Notes under the pieces: model-generated
Database searches by the model: none
Seen by the model: only the letters and a program-made list of their open reading frames with translations
What the model was told of the DNA's origin: nothing
Position numbers and translations under genes: made by a program
Assembly (NCBI RefSeq): GCF_014773265.1
Contig: NZ_JACWMY010000001.1
Span: 186,001-250,000, forward strand
Source: Mucilaginibacter pankratovii
Lineage (GTDB): Bacteria > Bacteroidota > Bacteroidia > Sphingobacteriales > Sphingobacteriaceae
Direction: 5' to 3'
Length of the DNA: 64,000 nt
Part shown: positions 42,089 through 50,907 of the stretch, one piece after another
Layout of the letters: each line of letters opens with the position of its first letter
Position numbering within the stretch: position 1 is the stretch's first letter

Positions 42089-43261
42089 TCATTTATCCTT
42101 CCAAAACGTTGGCCGTTTTTTGGTTCCTCTTAATGTACAGTCGCCACATATAAAATCTGTTCGGTAGTAGCCCAGTAGCGTGGTATCCGGGGCTTTGGCT
42201 CTAAGTGTTAGGGTAGGCAGCGTAAGGTTTGTAAGAATAAATGCCTTTACTTCGTTAAGCTTTGTTTTAGGGTTGTTAAATAGCGCAGTGTCCTGCGTAC
42301 AATTAAAAGGGTATTGAATTATCCAGGTGGCGGGCAACTCCTCTTTGTCAATAAAAATCCTTTTTGTTTGAACGGTACTAACGCCAACATAACCTATCAC
42401 CGGTTCGGCAGGATTGGTGGTATTATGGATGTTACCCCCTATTTCTGAAGGCAGGGCGTCAAATATACTGCCCAATTGCTCGGTGTTCTTTTTAAGGTTT
42501 TCGTAAAAAGCAAAGGCCTCCTTTGTAAGCGCATATTGTTTTATAAGTATGCTATACCTTATACTAATTTTCTCTGAACTGGAAATAATGGTAGTTATAA
42601 GGGCTTTGGAAATAACATCCTGCGCCAATTTTACAGATGATCCTAAAACGATACTGCTGGACTTAGCACTCGAAAAACACGAGAATATATCCTCGGCGGG
42701 GAGCCTTGGATAAATAGTTCCGTTCACTACTTTAAAACTGGAATAAAACTTCGAATTAAAGCGCCAGGCTTCGCTGTAGTCCCACCGGTAATAATGGGTT
42801 CTATTAGAGGGATCGTGCGCGCTGGCATTTATCTGCAACGAAGTATCTTTAATGGTATAGGTTACCGTATCGATAGGTGGCGTTAGCTTAGGCTTTTCAT
42901 AGTCAGACACGTACTCTTTACCGTTAGTTAATTTGATACGCAAATGATACTGTTGCGTGGTATCTAAGTTTAAAGGCAGGGCTGAATAAACACCGGGGCT
43001 TATTTCGGTGAGCGGGCGCGTAGTGCTACTGCTCTCCACAGCTACTGTAGCGCCCCTTTCGGCGGCCGTTTTTACGGTATCCGATATTTTTACAGTGTGG
43101 CTTAGCGTTATAAAGGTTGAATCGTTTCCGGGGTTAATAACACCCTCAACTACCAGCAGGCTGGTGGAATTGGAGGTAATTTCGGGGGCATAGGGTTTTC
43201 TGCAGCTTGCCGATGCAACCCCTACACTTAAAATTAATATGTAAACACTACGCCCCTTCAT
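42089..43261 (-). CDS. DUF4249 lipoprotein, copy 2
   Basis: 390 aa from the ATG at 43261 (MKGRSVYILIL); a GTG four codons earlier is possible. The lipobox is SASC, followed by RKPYAPEI. Sequence tracks copy 1 over its whole length: TSLLVVEGVINPGNDSTFI, LRIKLTNGKEYVSDYE, LGSIFDALPSEIGGNIHNT, TKRIFIDKEELPATWI, and the terminal CGDCTLRGTKKRPTFW. The pair therefore came from a duplication and then diverged. The gene starts 15 bp after the TonB receptor stop, so receptor and lipoprotein are probably made together. Confidence 0.88.
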   Translation of the reverse strand: MKGRSVYILILSVGVASASCRKPYAPEITSNSTSLLVVEGVINPGNDSTFITLSHTVKISDTVKTAAERGATVAVESSSTTRPLTEISPGVYSALPLNLDTTQQYHLRIKLTNGKEYVSDYEKPKLTPPIDTVTYTIKDTSLQINASAHDPSNRTHYYRWDYSEAWRFNSKFYSSFKVVNGTIYPRLPAEDIFSCFSSAKSSSIVLGSSVKLAQDVISKALITTIISSSEKISIRYSILIKQYALTKEAFAFYENLKKNTEQLGSIFDALPSEIGGNIHNTTNPAEPVIGYVGVSTVQTKRIFIDKEELPATWIIQYPFNCTQDTALFNNPKTKLNEVKAFILTNLTLPTLTLRAKAPDTTLLGYYRTDFICGDCTLRGTKKRPTFWKDK

Positions 43262-43276
43262 ATCGGTTATCACTTA

Positions 43277-46048
43277 TCAGAACCTTATATTGTAATTGAT
43301 GAATGGAATTGGTTTTGCAAAGATGGACAGCTTATACCCGGTGATTACACCGCTCTCCTGTGTAAAATAGGTAGAATAAGCATTTGCCCTGCCGGTAAGG
43401 TTGTAAACACCAATAGTAAACGAGTTGTGCGTTAGCTGGTGCACCTTATGGTTGCCATCAATATTCATCGAAAAATCGCTTCGGAAATAATCCGGGATGC
43501 GGTAGGCATTCCTATCGGAATAATAAACCCTTTCCGAGCCTGCGTAGTAGTACTTACCTGTTGGCAGGGTAATTGGTCGGCCTGTGCTGTAGGTTACGTT
43601 TAGCGATATGCTGAAACGGTGCGTAAAACGGTAGTTGCCCACAAAATTAAAGCTGTGCGGTTTATCGTAGTTGGCCGGGTAAAAGCTACCGTTATTTACC
43701 GGCTGCCCAACGGTGGGGTCGTCCTGTTTTAAAAACGTGCGGGAATAGGCGTAGCTGATCCAGCCGTTGGCCATTCCGGTGTTTTTACGGATCATAAACT
43801 CAACCCCATAAGCTTTGCCACGGGTATTGATAACATCGGTTTCTATATGGTGATTTAGCACCAGTGTTGCACCGCTGCGGTAATCCAGGTAATCTTTCAG
43901 CCTTTTGTAGTACACTTCAACCGAAGTTTCGATTGTGTTTGATTTTAAATTCTTATAGATCCCAAGCGATACCTGGTCGCCGTACTGCGGCTTGATGTTT
44001 GGGTTGCTCAACTGCCAAACATCCGTAGGCGCAATGGCCGTAGTGTTTGATAACAGGTGGATATACTGCCTGAGGGTATTGTAGCCACCTTTGATAGACA
44101 GGTTATCGCCAAGGTTGTAGCGTGCCGACAGCCGGATCTCGGGGCCGCCGTAAGTTTTAATGATTTTGCCGCTGCTGTAAGTGGTGCTATCTAACAAACT
44201 GGTGCTGCTGCGTGGCAAGCCCGGCGCGTAATTATTAACGGTTTGCGGGCCAAGGAAGTTATATAAAGAGTACCGCACGCCAAAACTCAGCGACAGGTCA
44301 TCGTTCACATCGTACTTATCACCCAAATATAAGGCGCTTTCTAAAGCTTGCTGGGCGGGTACCACGTCTGGCAAGGCCAAGGATTTTGGGTCGTTTGGCC
44401 CGTAAGTGCCCGGGTGCAGCTTGTAATAAATACTATTAAGCCCAAAGGTGATGGTATTGCTGGTATTTAAATAATAGGTAAAATCTGATTTAAAATTGGT
44501 TTGATTAATATCAAATTTAAGCTTGTAGGCATTAATGGGGTTATCAAAGCTGGCAATATCATATTGGTACCTGTCGCTCCCCGCCAAAAACAAGCCAAAG
44601 AGTTTATTATTAAAATTATGTTTCCATTTAATATTTACGTTGCGGTTACTGTAGCTATACGAAGTATCGCTATTGAGCTTAAATTTATCGCGGCTGATGT
44701 AGCTGCTGATATAGATATTGTTTTTATCGTCTATCTGATGGCTTATATCCAGGTTGAAATCATAAAAGGATGCCTGGCTGTTTTTGTAAGCACTGGGCAA
44801 TAGCTTAAGCAACCAATCTGAATAGGTTGCGCGGCCGCCAAAAATAAAAGATGTTTTATCCTTAATAATAGGCCCTTCTATATTAAACCTGCTGGTTATT
44901 AAGCCAATACCGGCGCTACCTGCAAACTTCTTTTTATTGCCTTCCCTATCGGTAACATCCAATATAGATGATACCCTGCCGCCAAATTTTTCGGGGATGC
45001 TGCTTTTGTACAGCTCTACTCCTTTTACAATATCGGGGTTAAAGGCCGAGAAGAAACCAAAAAAGTGCGATGGGTTGTAGATGGTGGCATCGTTAAGCAA
45101 TATCAAATTCTGATCGGCCGAGCCGCCGCGAACGTTAAAACCCGTTGAGGCCTCGCCAACACTTTGCACGCCGGGAAGGGTTAAAACCACCCTTAATATA
45201 TCGGCTTCGCCAAATACGGTTGGTACTTGTTTTATACTTTTAATATCCAGCCGGGTTACGCCAAGCTCAACAGCCCTTACGTTGGCAACCTTATCTGCAG
45301 ATATTTTTACTTCTTTTAAACTGGTAACCTGCTCCATCATCTCTATAATGATCTTACCATCAGAATACAGGATGATCTGGCGCCTGGTATCGCGCATCCC
45401 TACACCGCGGATGCTTAGCAAATGCCGCCCTTTGGGTAGGCTAATAGTAAAATAGCCATACTGATCTGTAGCCACGCCGGTTTTTTGCGCGGTAATATAA
45501 ATACTGGCACCGGTAACGGCTTCGCCCGATTTAATGTCGCGGATATAACCCGATAGGGTTGCTTTCCCAGCTTCTATGGTGTTGGTTTTTACACCTATCT
45601 CGTAAAGCTTATTTTCGGTGGTAGCCTCGGGAATAATTTTATCGCCATCGTTAACAAATGCTGTTACCGGGCTAAGGGGAGCAGCCGGAACACCGGGCGT
45701 TGCTTTTATGCCGAAAAAACCAGGGACAAGCGTTGTTTGTAAGATCTTTGTTTTTGTAAGAAATACTTGATGCCCGTTTATCGCGTAATGAAAATCGGTA
45801 CCGTTAAACGCCAGATCTAATATGGTCGGCACCGTTTTATCGGTAGCCTGCAGGGTTATCTTCAGGCTATCAAACTGGGCGGCATCGTAGTAAAAACGAA
45901 AACTGCTTTTAGCCTCGATATCGGTAACTACGGTTTGTATAGTCGCTTGCTGAAAATTCACACTAATAGCCGGGCCGACCGGCTGCTGCGCCTTAACAAA
46001 TTGAGCAATAAATAACCAGCAGATGCCAAACAGGTAAAATTTCTTCAT
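43277..46048 (-). CDS. TonB-dependent receptor with STN and carboxypeptidase-regulatory domains
   Basis: 923 aa. Signal peptide about 1-20. An STN (secretin/TonB short N-terminal) domain covers about 27-95 (AISVNFQQATIQTVVTDIEA, then SFRFYYDAAQFDSLKITL). A carboxypeptidase-regulatory-like domain follows (LSGYIRDIKSGEAVTGASIY). The plug spans about 255-375 with GFNVRGGSADQNLILLND, and the 22-strand barrel occupies the rest, ending in Phe (YNIRF). It imports a ligand through the outer membrane using TonB energy. An STN domain often means signalling to a FecR anti-sigma, but no FecR or ECF sigma gene is in the window. DUF4249 genes follow it, and a small exported protein gene precedes it by 1 bp. 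Confidence 0.93.
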   Translation of the reverse strand: MKKFYLFGICWLFIAQFVKAQQPVGPAISVNFQQATIQTVVTDIEAKSSFRFYYDAAQFDSLKITLQATDKTVPTILDLAFNGTDFHYAINGHQVFLTKTKILQTTLVPGFFGIKATPGVPAAPLSPVTAFVNDGDKIIPEATTENKLYEIGVKTNTIEAGKATLSGYIRDIKSGEAVTGASIYITAQKTGVATDQYGYFTISLPKGRHLLSIRGVGMRDTRRQIILYSDGKIIIEMMEQVTSLKEVKISADKVANVRAVELGVTRLDIKSIKQVPTVFGEADILRVVLTLPGVQSVGEASTGFNVRGGSADQNLILLNDATIYNPSHFFGFFSAFNPDIVKGVELYKSSIPEKFGGRVSSILDVTDREGNKKKFAGSAGIGLITSRFNIEGPIIKDKTSFIFGGRATYSDWLLKLLPSAYKNSQASFYDFNLDISHQIDDKNNIYISSYISRDKFKLNSDTSYSYSNRNVNIKWKHNFNNKLFGLFLAGSDRYQYDIASFDNPINAYKLKFDINQTNFKSDFTYYLNTSNTITFGLNSIYYKLHPGTYGPNDPKSLALPDVVPAQQALESALYLGDKYDVNDDLSLSFGVRYSLYNFLGPQTVNNYAPGLPRSSTSLLDSTTYSSGKIIKTYGGPEIRLSARYNLGDNLSIKGGYNTLRQYIHLLSNTTAIAPTDVWQLSNPNIKPQYGDQVSLGIYKNLKSNTIETSVEVYYKRLKDYLDYRSGATLVLNHHIETDVINTRGKAYGVEFMIRKNTGMANGWISYAYSRTFLKQDDPTVGQPVNNGSFYPANYDKPHSFNFVGNYRFTHRFSISLNVTYSTGRPITLPTGKYYYAGSERVYYSDRNAYRIPDYFRSDFSMNIDGNHKVHQLTHNSFTIGVYNLTGRANAYSTYFTQESGVITGYKLSIFAKPIPFINYNIRF

Positions 46049-46049
46049 A

Positions 46050-46802
46050 TTAATTTGTTATTTGGTCGTAATAGGCTATTACCTTAACCATCGCCTGTTC
46101 TTTCTCGTCGCGGAAACTCACATTATTATCCTTAATGAATTTTTTTAACTCTGGCTTTTTATCTTTTAAAACTTCGAGCAGTGATTTTTGGCTACTGAAA
46201 ATTTTATAAGAGCCGTCGCTCATTTTGAGATACATTTTCCGGGCTTCGTCTGTAAAATAGTTATCCAGCGCGGCCGATGTATTGGTCTGGATGTTTTTTT
46301 CCCTGTGTACGATAAACTTCGTTTTCCCATCGTATAGCTGGTCATAAAAGCCTGCGATAAGGTTTGGACCGTTTACCTGGTTAACGGCATCCATCCTAAA
46401 AAAATGATGCCCAAATATGTCGAACCGCTGCACCCTGTCGCTCAACAGTTCAATAGCTGCAATTTTACTGGGCAGCTGCATCACTACCACCCCCTTATAA
46501 AGATCATACATCATCTGCAGGTTTTTATAAACAAAGCCATCGTACTCCACGGTACCGATGGTAAAATCAAGCGGCTCCGTAAAATACGCGCTTCCCGCTA
46601 TTGTTTTATAGTAGAAATTATGCTCCGGTCCGTTAAACAACCTGGATTGCTCGCCAATATTTTGGTAATATCCGGCAACTACGTTGTCTATCTGGGTTTG
46701 TCTTGTGCTGGTATCACTATTGGCATTTTGCCCGAAACTGTTTATGTTAACCACAAGGAGGGCAAAGCAACCAAGTGCATTTTTGTATAAGGTTCTGGTC
46801 AT
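46050..46802 (-). CDS. Exported protein of unknown function, first gene of the TonB cluster
   Basis: 250 aa with a signal peptide (about 1-24, ending NSFGQ). The mature part contains TIGTVEYDGFVYKNLQMMYD, VVMQLPSKIAAIELLSDRVQ and FDIFGHHFFRMDA, a beta-rich pattern, and a C-terminal helix (LLEVLKDKKPELKKFIKDNN). Unnamed proteins of this kind occur beside TonB receptors in Bacteroidota. The TonB receptor ATG follows its stop almost at once (1 bp gap), so the two are translationally coupled. It probably works with the receptor. No enzymatic motif is visible. Confidence 0.75.
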   Translation of the reverse strand: MTRTLYKNALGCFALLVVNINSFGQNANSDTSTRQTQIDNVVAGYYQNIGEQSRLFNGPEHNFYYKTIAGSAYFTEPLDFTIGTVEYDGFVYKNLQMMYDLYKGVVVMQLPSKIAAIELLSDRVQRFDIFGHHFFRMDAVNQVNGPNLIAGFYDQLYDGKTKFIVHREKNIQTNTSAALDNYFTDEARKMYLKMSDGSYKIFSSQKSLLEVLKDKKPELKKFIKDNNVSFRDEKEQAMVKVIAYYDQITN

Positions 46803-47022
46803 TGAATTTGGGTAAATATTGGAATTATGAATTTACATAGTTTTAGTTAAAAATCAATGCGTTACCCGAAAAATCAACTAATAATTTAATTGTAACGAAT
46901 TTATTACGGGAGCGGTGTTCAGAATGCTACAGGTATGGGGGTTAAAACACTATCGTGCAATTCAGGTAACCGCTTGAAAAACGGCAAGTTAGCTTGCTGC
47001 AGGAAGTGTATCTATAACACTA

Positions 47023-48324
47023 TCAATTAAAATTGATGATAAATACTGTGCGGTTCTGAGCTATGGTTTTTAACGAAAACTCATAGCCGTGATTCAGCAT
47101 GATCTCGCGAACCAGGGTGAGCCCTATGCCCTGCCCATCTTTTTTGGTGCTAAAGAAGGGCGAAAAAAGCTGTGCGCTTTCTTCATCTGTTATACCTTTG
47201 CCATTATCTGTGATAGTAAGCAGGCGTTTTTTTACTTCGATATCAAAGTTTACCACACCCTCCGTTTCAATAGCCTCGATGGCATTTTTTACGATGTTGA
47301 TAAGGGCCTGCTCCAATTGCTGCACATCCGCGGCAATAATACAGGGTTTTGGGCCGGGGTTGAATAAAAGCTGCACGTTTTTACCCTGCGCTTTTATCTG
47401 CATCAACTCAATAACGGCCTTTAGCAGCAGGTTAAGGTCGGTTTGTTTTTTGTTGGCGGGCGGCAGCTTCACCAGGTCGGCAAAGTTGCGCATAAAGTGG
47501 TTGAGGTTTTGGTTACGATCGAAAGCTACCTGCAGGGCATTGTTCAATTGCCCGTCTGTTTGGGTTTGCCAAAGGCTATCGGTACGCAAAGCCGACTGCA
47601 AAATAGAGTTTACCGGGCCAATAGTATTGTTCACCTCGTGCGCCATCATGCGAATCACTTTGCCGTAGGCATTCTTTTCGGCAGCCAGTATTTCGGCGGT
47701 AAGCTCTTCTATCATTAAAAACCCGCGCTGAAAGCCCCTGTCGATGAAATGCGAACGCTGCAGTTTGTAGGTGTTAATGCCATCGGGCTTTACGGTGATG
47801 GTTTCGCCTGCCTTTAAACCTGCTGCCTGTGTTAAAAGCGGGTTCTCTATCCTGCTTATCTCCTGCCCTACCAGGCTTTTTTCGGTAAGCCCCAATATTT
47901 CTGCAGCCTTAGGGTTTAGTTGCTGTATGCGGTTATCGTGGTCTAATATAATGATGCCGGTTGGCGAGGTATGGATCAGCTTCTCCAGGAAAAAGTGCTG
48001 CTCTTCCTGCCGGGTACGTTCATCTCTTAATGCGTCTATCATGTGGTTATAAACGTTTATCAGTTCATCAACTTCGTGCTTGCCCGTGGGCAGAAATTTC
48101 ACGTTAAAATCCTGGTCTTTAATTGCTTCTATCCCTTGCAGCAGCATTTTTATAGGACGTATCAATTGCTGATAAAGCTGTATAGCTATTATCACCGAGA
48201 TGATAATAAACACCTCCGAAATAATAAACCAAACCCTGTCTTTATCAAAAATATAAAAGCTGAGCCCCAGCGCAAGCAGGTGCAGTATTACTACAAATAT
48301 GATGTACTTAGTCCTCAGCTTCAT
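47023..48324 (-). CDS. Sensor histidine kinase (HAMP-PAS), partner of the NtrC-type regulator
   Basis: 433 aa from the ATG at 48324 (MKLRTKYIIF). A TTG 15 bp upstream would extend it. Two membrane helices lie in the first 50 residues (YIIFVVILHLLALGLSFYIF and VWFIISEVFIIISVIIAI) with almost no periplasmic loop. A HAMP domain follows, then a PAS domain (TSPTGIIILDHDNRIQQLNP). His229 is in MMAHEVNNTIGPV; the ATPase has LINIVKNAIEAI, TDNGKGITDEE and DGQGIGLTLVREI. This is the NtrB/AtoS-like type. It overlaps the regulator gene by 17 bp and is the last gene of the efflux operon. With no external domain it probably senses membrane or cytoplasmic conditions. Confidence 0.92.
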   Translation of the reverse strand: MKLRTKYIIFVVILHLLALGLSFYIFDKDRVWFIISEVFIIISVIIAIQLYQQLIRPIKMLLQGIEAIKDQDFNVKFLPTGKHEVDELINVYNHMIDALRDERTRQEEQHFFLEKLIHTSPTGIIILDHDNRIQQLNPKAAEILGLTEKSLVGQEISRIENPLLTQAAGLKAGETITVKPDGINTYKLQRSHFIDRGFQRGFLMIEELTAEILAAEKNAYGKVIRMMAHEVNNTIGPVNSILQSALRTDSLWQTQTDGQLNNALQVAFDRNQNLNHFMRNFADLVKLPPANKKQTDLNLLLKAVIELMQIKAQGKNVQLLFNPGPKPCIIAADVQQLEQALINIVKNAIEAIETEGVVNFDIEVKKRLLTITDNGKGITDEESAQLFSPFFSTKKDGQGIGLTLVREIMLNHGYEFSLKTIAQNRTVFIINFN

Positions 48325-49681
48325 CGTAAGGAATCTCAAATTTATCCAGCCGCCGGTACAGTGCGCTGCGGGTTAAGCCCAATGCCGTGGCCGCTTTGCT
48401 CACCCTGTTTTTATGGAAGGCCATAGCACGCTTTATCATTTCAATTTCCATCTCCTCCAATGTTACCGTTCCCACACCCGGCCATTTGGTGTTGCCATTT
48501 TTTTGCGGCGAGAGCTCCAATTGCGTTTTAAAATCATCTATCTCCAGCACGTTCTTATTGCTTACGAGGATAGAGCGCTCCACCAAATTCTTTAACTGGC
48601 GGATATTGCCCGGCAGCGGCAACTGCTGCAGCCATTTCATGGCGCTTTTACTTACGGAAAGGTGCGGCCGGTTGTAGATCTGCTTGAGGTTATTGATAAA
48701 AAACTCCACCAGCAGCGGGATGTCCTTTGGCCGCTCGCGCAGGGCGGGCAGGGTTACGGTGATGAGGTTAATGCGGTAAAGCAGATCTTCCCTAAAGGTG
48801 CCGCTGTTGGCCATTGCCGTGAGGTTTTTGTTGGTGGCGCATACCACGCGCACATCAACGGTTTTAGTGCGGCTGCTGCCTAATACCTCGTAGGTGCGGT
48901 CCTGCAATACCCTTAATAATTTTACCTGGCTGCCGGCATCCAGATCGCCTATCTCATCTAAAAAAATGGTGCCTTTATTGGCCATTTCAAAGCGGCCCGC
49001 CCTGTCGAACCTTGCATCGGTAAAGGCCCCGCGGATATGCCCGAACATCTCGCTCTCAAATAAAGAGGTAGAGATACCACCCAGGTTCACCTTGATGAAG
49101 GGTTTATTACGGCGCAGGCTGTTCTGATGCACAGCTTCGGCTATCAGTTCCTTACCCGTACCGCTTTCGCCCATAATGAGGATGGAGGCATCGGTGCCTG
49201 CCACTCTCCCTATGGTTTCCAGTATCTGCAGCATCTGCGGGTCCTCGCCAATAATGTGCTTAAAATTATACTCTTTATCCAGCTGCTTGCGCGTGCGATT
49301 TACGGCCACCTCTTCGCGCAGATCAAGCAGGGTTTTTACTGATTGCAATAAATGCCCGTTATCCCAGGGTTTGTTGATGAAATCGTTAGCGCCCATTTTC
49401 ATGCCCTGTACAGCCAGCGCAATGCTGCCCCACCCGGTGATCAGTATCACTGGAATAGCAGCGTTCAGCTTCTTAATATCGCCCAGCAACGCCATCCCTT
49501 CCTCGCCCGTAGTGCTGATGGAAAAGTTCAGGTCGAGGATGATCAGCTCCGGGCCATCTTCCTTTATGATATGCAGCGCGTCTTCGGGCGTTTCGGCTCC
49601 GGTTACCGCATAGCCTTCGCTTTTTAGTAAAAGCTGCAGCGACGTGCGTACCGCAATATCATCATCAATAACCAGTATCAT
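48308..49681 (-). CDS. NtrC-family sigma-54-dependent response regulator
   Basis: 457 aa. Receiver domain with D6-D8 and phosphoacceptor Asp50 (IILDLNFS). The AAA+ domain has Walker A GESGTGKE (171-178), a GAFTDA loop (218-223; the canonical form is GAFTGA) and Walker B GTIFLDEIGDL. A FIS-type helix-turn-helix is at the end (VSKAATALGLTRSALYRRL). NtrC-type proteins bind palindromic enhancers and open sigma-54 promoters. The genes it follows, 17 bp away, are ABC permeases. A sigma-54 promoter and a 20-bp palindrome lie in front of the first gene of the same operon, so autoregulation and control of efflux are likely. Kinase gene overlaps by 17 bp. Confidence 0.94.
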   Translation of the reverse strand: MILVIDDDIAVRTSLQLLLKSEGYAVTGAETPEDALHIIKEDGPELIILDLNFSISTTGEEGMALLGDIKKLNAAIPVILITGWGSIALAVQGMKMGANDFINKPWDNGHLLQSVKTLLDLREEVAVNRTRKQLDKEYNFKHIIGEDPQMLQILETIGRVAGTDASILIMGESGTGKELIAEAVHQNSLRRNKPFIKVNLGGISTSLFESEMFGHIRGAFTDARFDRAGRFEMANKGTIFLDEIGDLDAGSQVKLLRVLQDRTYEVLGSSRTKTVDVRVVCATNKNLTAMANSGTFREDLLYRINLITVTLPALRERPKDIPLLVEFFINNLKQIYNRPHLSVSKSAMKWLQQLPLPGNIRQLKNLVERSILVSNKNVLEIDDFKTQLELSPQKNGNTKWPGVGTVTLEEMEIEMIKRAMAFHKNRVSKAATALGLTRSALYRRLDKFEIPYDEAED

Positions 49682-49698
49682 ATGCCAAAGCTAAATTT

Positions 49699-50880
49699 TT
49701 ATTCCTCATGTAAAGCAACTGCCGGATAAATTGCGGCAGCCTGTTTACCCTGGTAAAGCGAACATACCAGCACCAGCAGGTAAATAAATATCATAGCAAA
49801 CAGCATGGCAAACAGGTAAACACTTGCAGGCAAATCAAATACGTTTAATAGCGGGAACTGCACCGCGAAGAAAGCCCCAATAATGATGGATAAGGTTGCC
49901 AGGATCAACGCCTCGTAAACCAGTTGTGCCGATACCGCAGCGCCCGGGGCTCCTACGGCCCTTCGCAGGCCAATTTCGCCACGCCTTTTGTTAATGTTGT
50001 ACCAAAGCACACCAAAGATGCCCAGCGCCACGTTGATGATAAGGAAGGCCGCCACAATAGACAGGATGATCAGCGGCACCAGCGTAAATTTGTTATAAGC
50101 GGTAAGTTTGTTATCCAGGTGCTCTATTTCGATATTGGATTTCTTCAGGCTCCCTGCCATCAATTTATAAAGCTTGCCTTCAAAGGCAGCATCGGCCTCT
50201 GGGCTAACTTTTACCAATATTTTACCCATCCATTTGTAGGCGGATGTATCGTGCCGGTTATAAAGTGCGGGTGCTGCAACCTGGTAGTCGCCATCATTTT
50301 TAATGTCGGCTATTACACCTATAATTTTTTGCCGGGTTTTGGGGTTATCACCAAGCATTTTTCCTACTGCGTCGGCTTTGCCAAAAAGCTTTTCTTTTAA
50401 CGTGTTGTTTATAACAATAACAGTTGATTTAGTTATCGCATCGGTTTTATTATACCAACGACCCGACAGCATTTTTGTTCCCGTCGTGCTTACATAGTTT
50501 TCATCTGTAAAAAAATCGTTAATTCCGGTGACTTGTACACCTTTTTGAGTGAGGCCGGTAGTGCTGTGGTTGTTAGAGAATGGTACATTTCCACTATGGT
50601 AGCTTGCATCAACCACCAAGGGCATTGATTTGATGTTGCGCAGCAGGGTTTGATAAACCAGCGTTACCGAATCGGGGTTGGTGGTTTCCAACGTATGGTT
50701 ATAACTGATGGCCCATACCTTGTCGTAATTAAAGCCCATTGGCTTGGCGTAGTTGCTATAGGAGTTAAGCGCGAAGCTGAACACCGCAAAAATAACCATG
50801 AACGAAAGCAGGATCTCCACTATCAGCAGGGAGTTTTGCTTCTTTTTATTCCAGATCATTTTAAATAAATGCTTGAACAT
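49699..50880 (-). CDS. MacB/FtsX-type ABC transporter permease, second subunit
   Basis: 393 aa. One N-terminal membrane helix (LLIVEILLSFMVIFAVFSFAL), a large periplasmic MacB_PCD-like part, then three membrane helices from about 270 on (LVPLIILSIVAAFLIINVAL, ALILATLSIIIGAFFAV, LFAMIFIYLLVLV). The cytoplasmic loop GEIGLRRAVGA is the FtsX family signature. It likely pairs with the other permease (50908-52140), since the ATPase is a separate half-size protein. Together they should couple ATP use to substrate movement through the TolC-like outer channel rather than carry substrate across the inner membrane. Gap of 27 bp from the first permease. Confidence 0.92.
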   Translation of the reverse strand: MFKHLFKMIWNKKKQNSLLIVEILLSFMVIFAVFSFALNSYSNYAKPMGFNYDKVWAISYNHTLETTNPDSVTLVYQTLLRNIKSMPLVVDASYHSGNVPFSNNHSTTGLTQKGVQVTGINDFFTDENYVSTTGTKMLSGRWYNKTDAITKSTVIVINNTLKEKLFGKADAVGKMLGDNPKTRQKIIGVIADIKNDGDYQVAAPALYNRHDTSAYKWMGKILVKVSPEADAAFEGKLYKLMAGSLKKSNIEIEHLDNKLTAYNKFTLVPLIILSIVAAFLIINVALGIFGVLWYNINKRRGEIGLRRAVGAPGAAVSAQLVYEALILATLSIIIGAFFAVQFPLLNVFDLPASVYLFAMLFAMIFIYLLVLVCSLYQGKQAAAIYPAVALHEE

Positions 50881-50907
50881 AATATTTTGATTTTAAGGTT
50901 GATAATT

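Noticed and set aside
47099..47668. A 189-codon frame antisense to the kinase.
   Set aside because: The opposite strand encodes all kinase boxes. This frame is Ser/Cys-rich shadow sequence.
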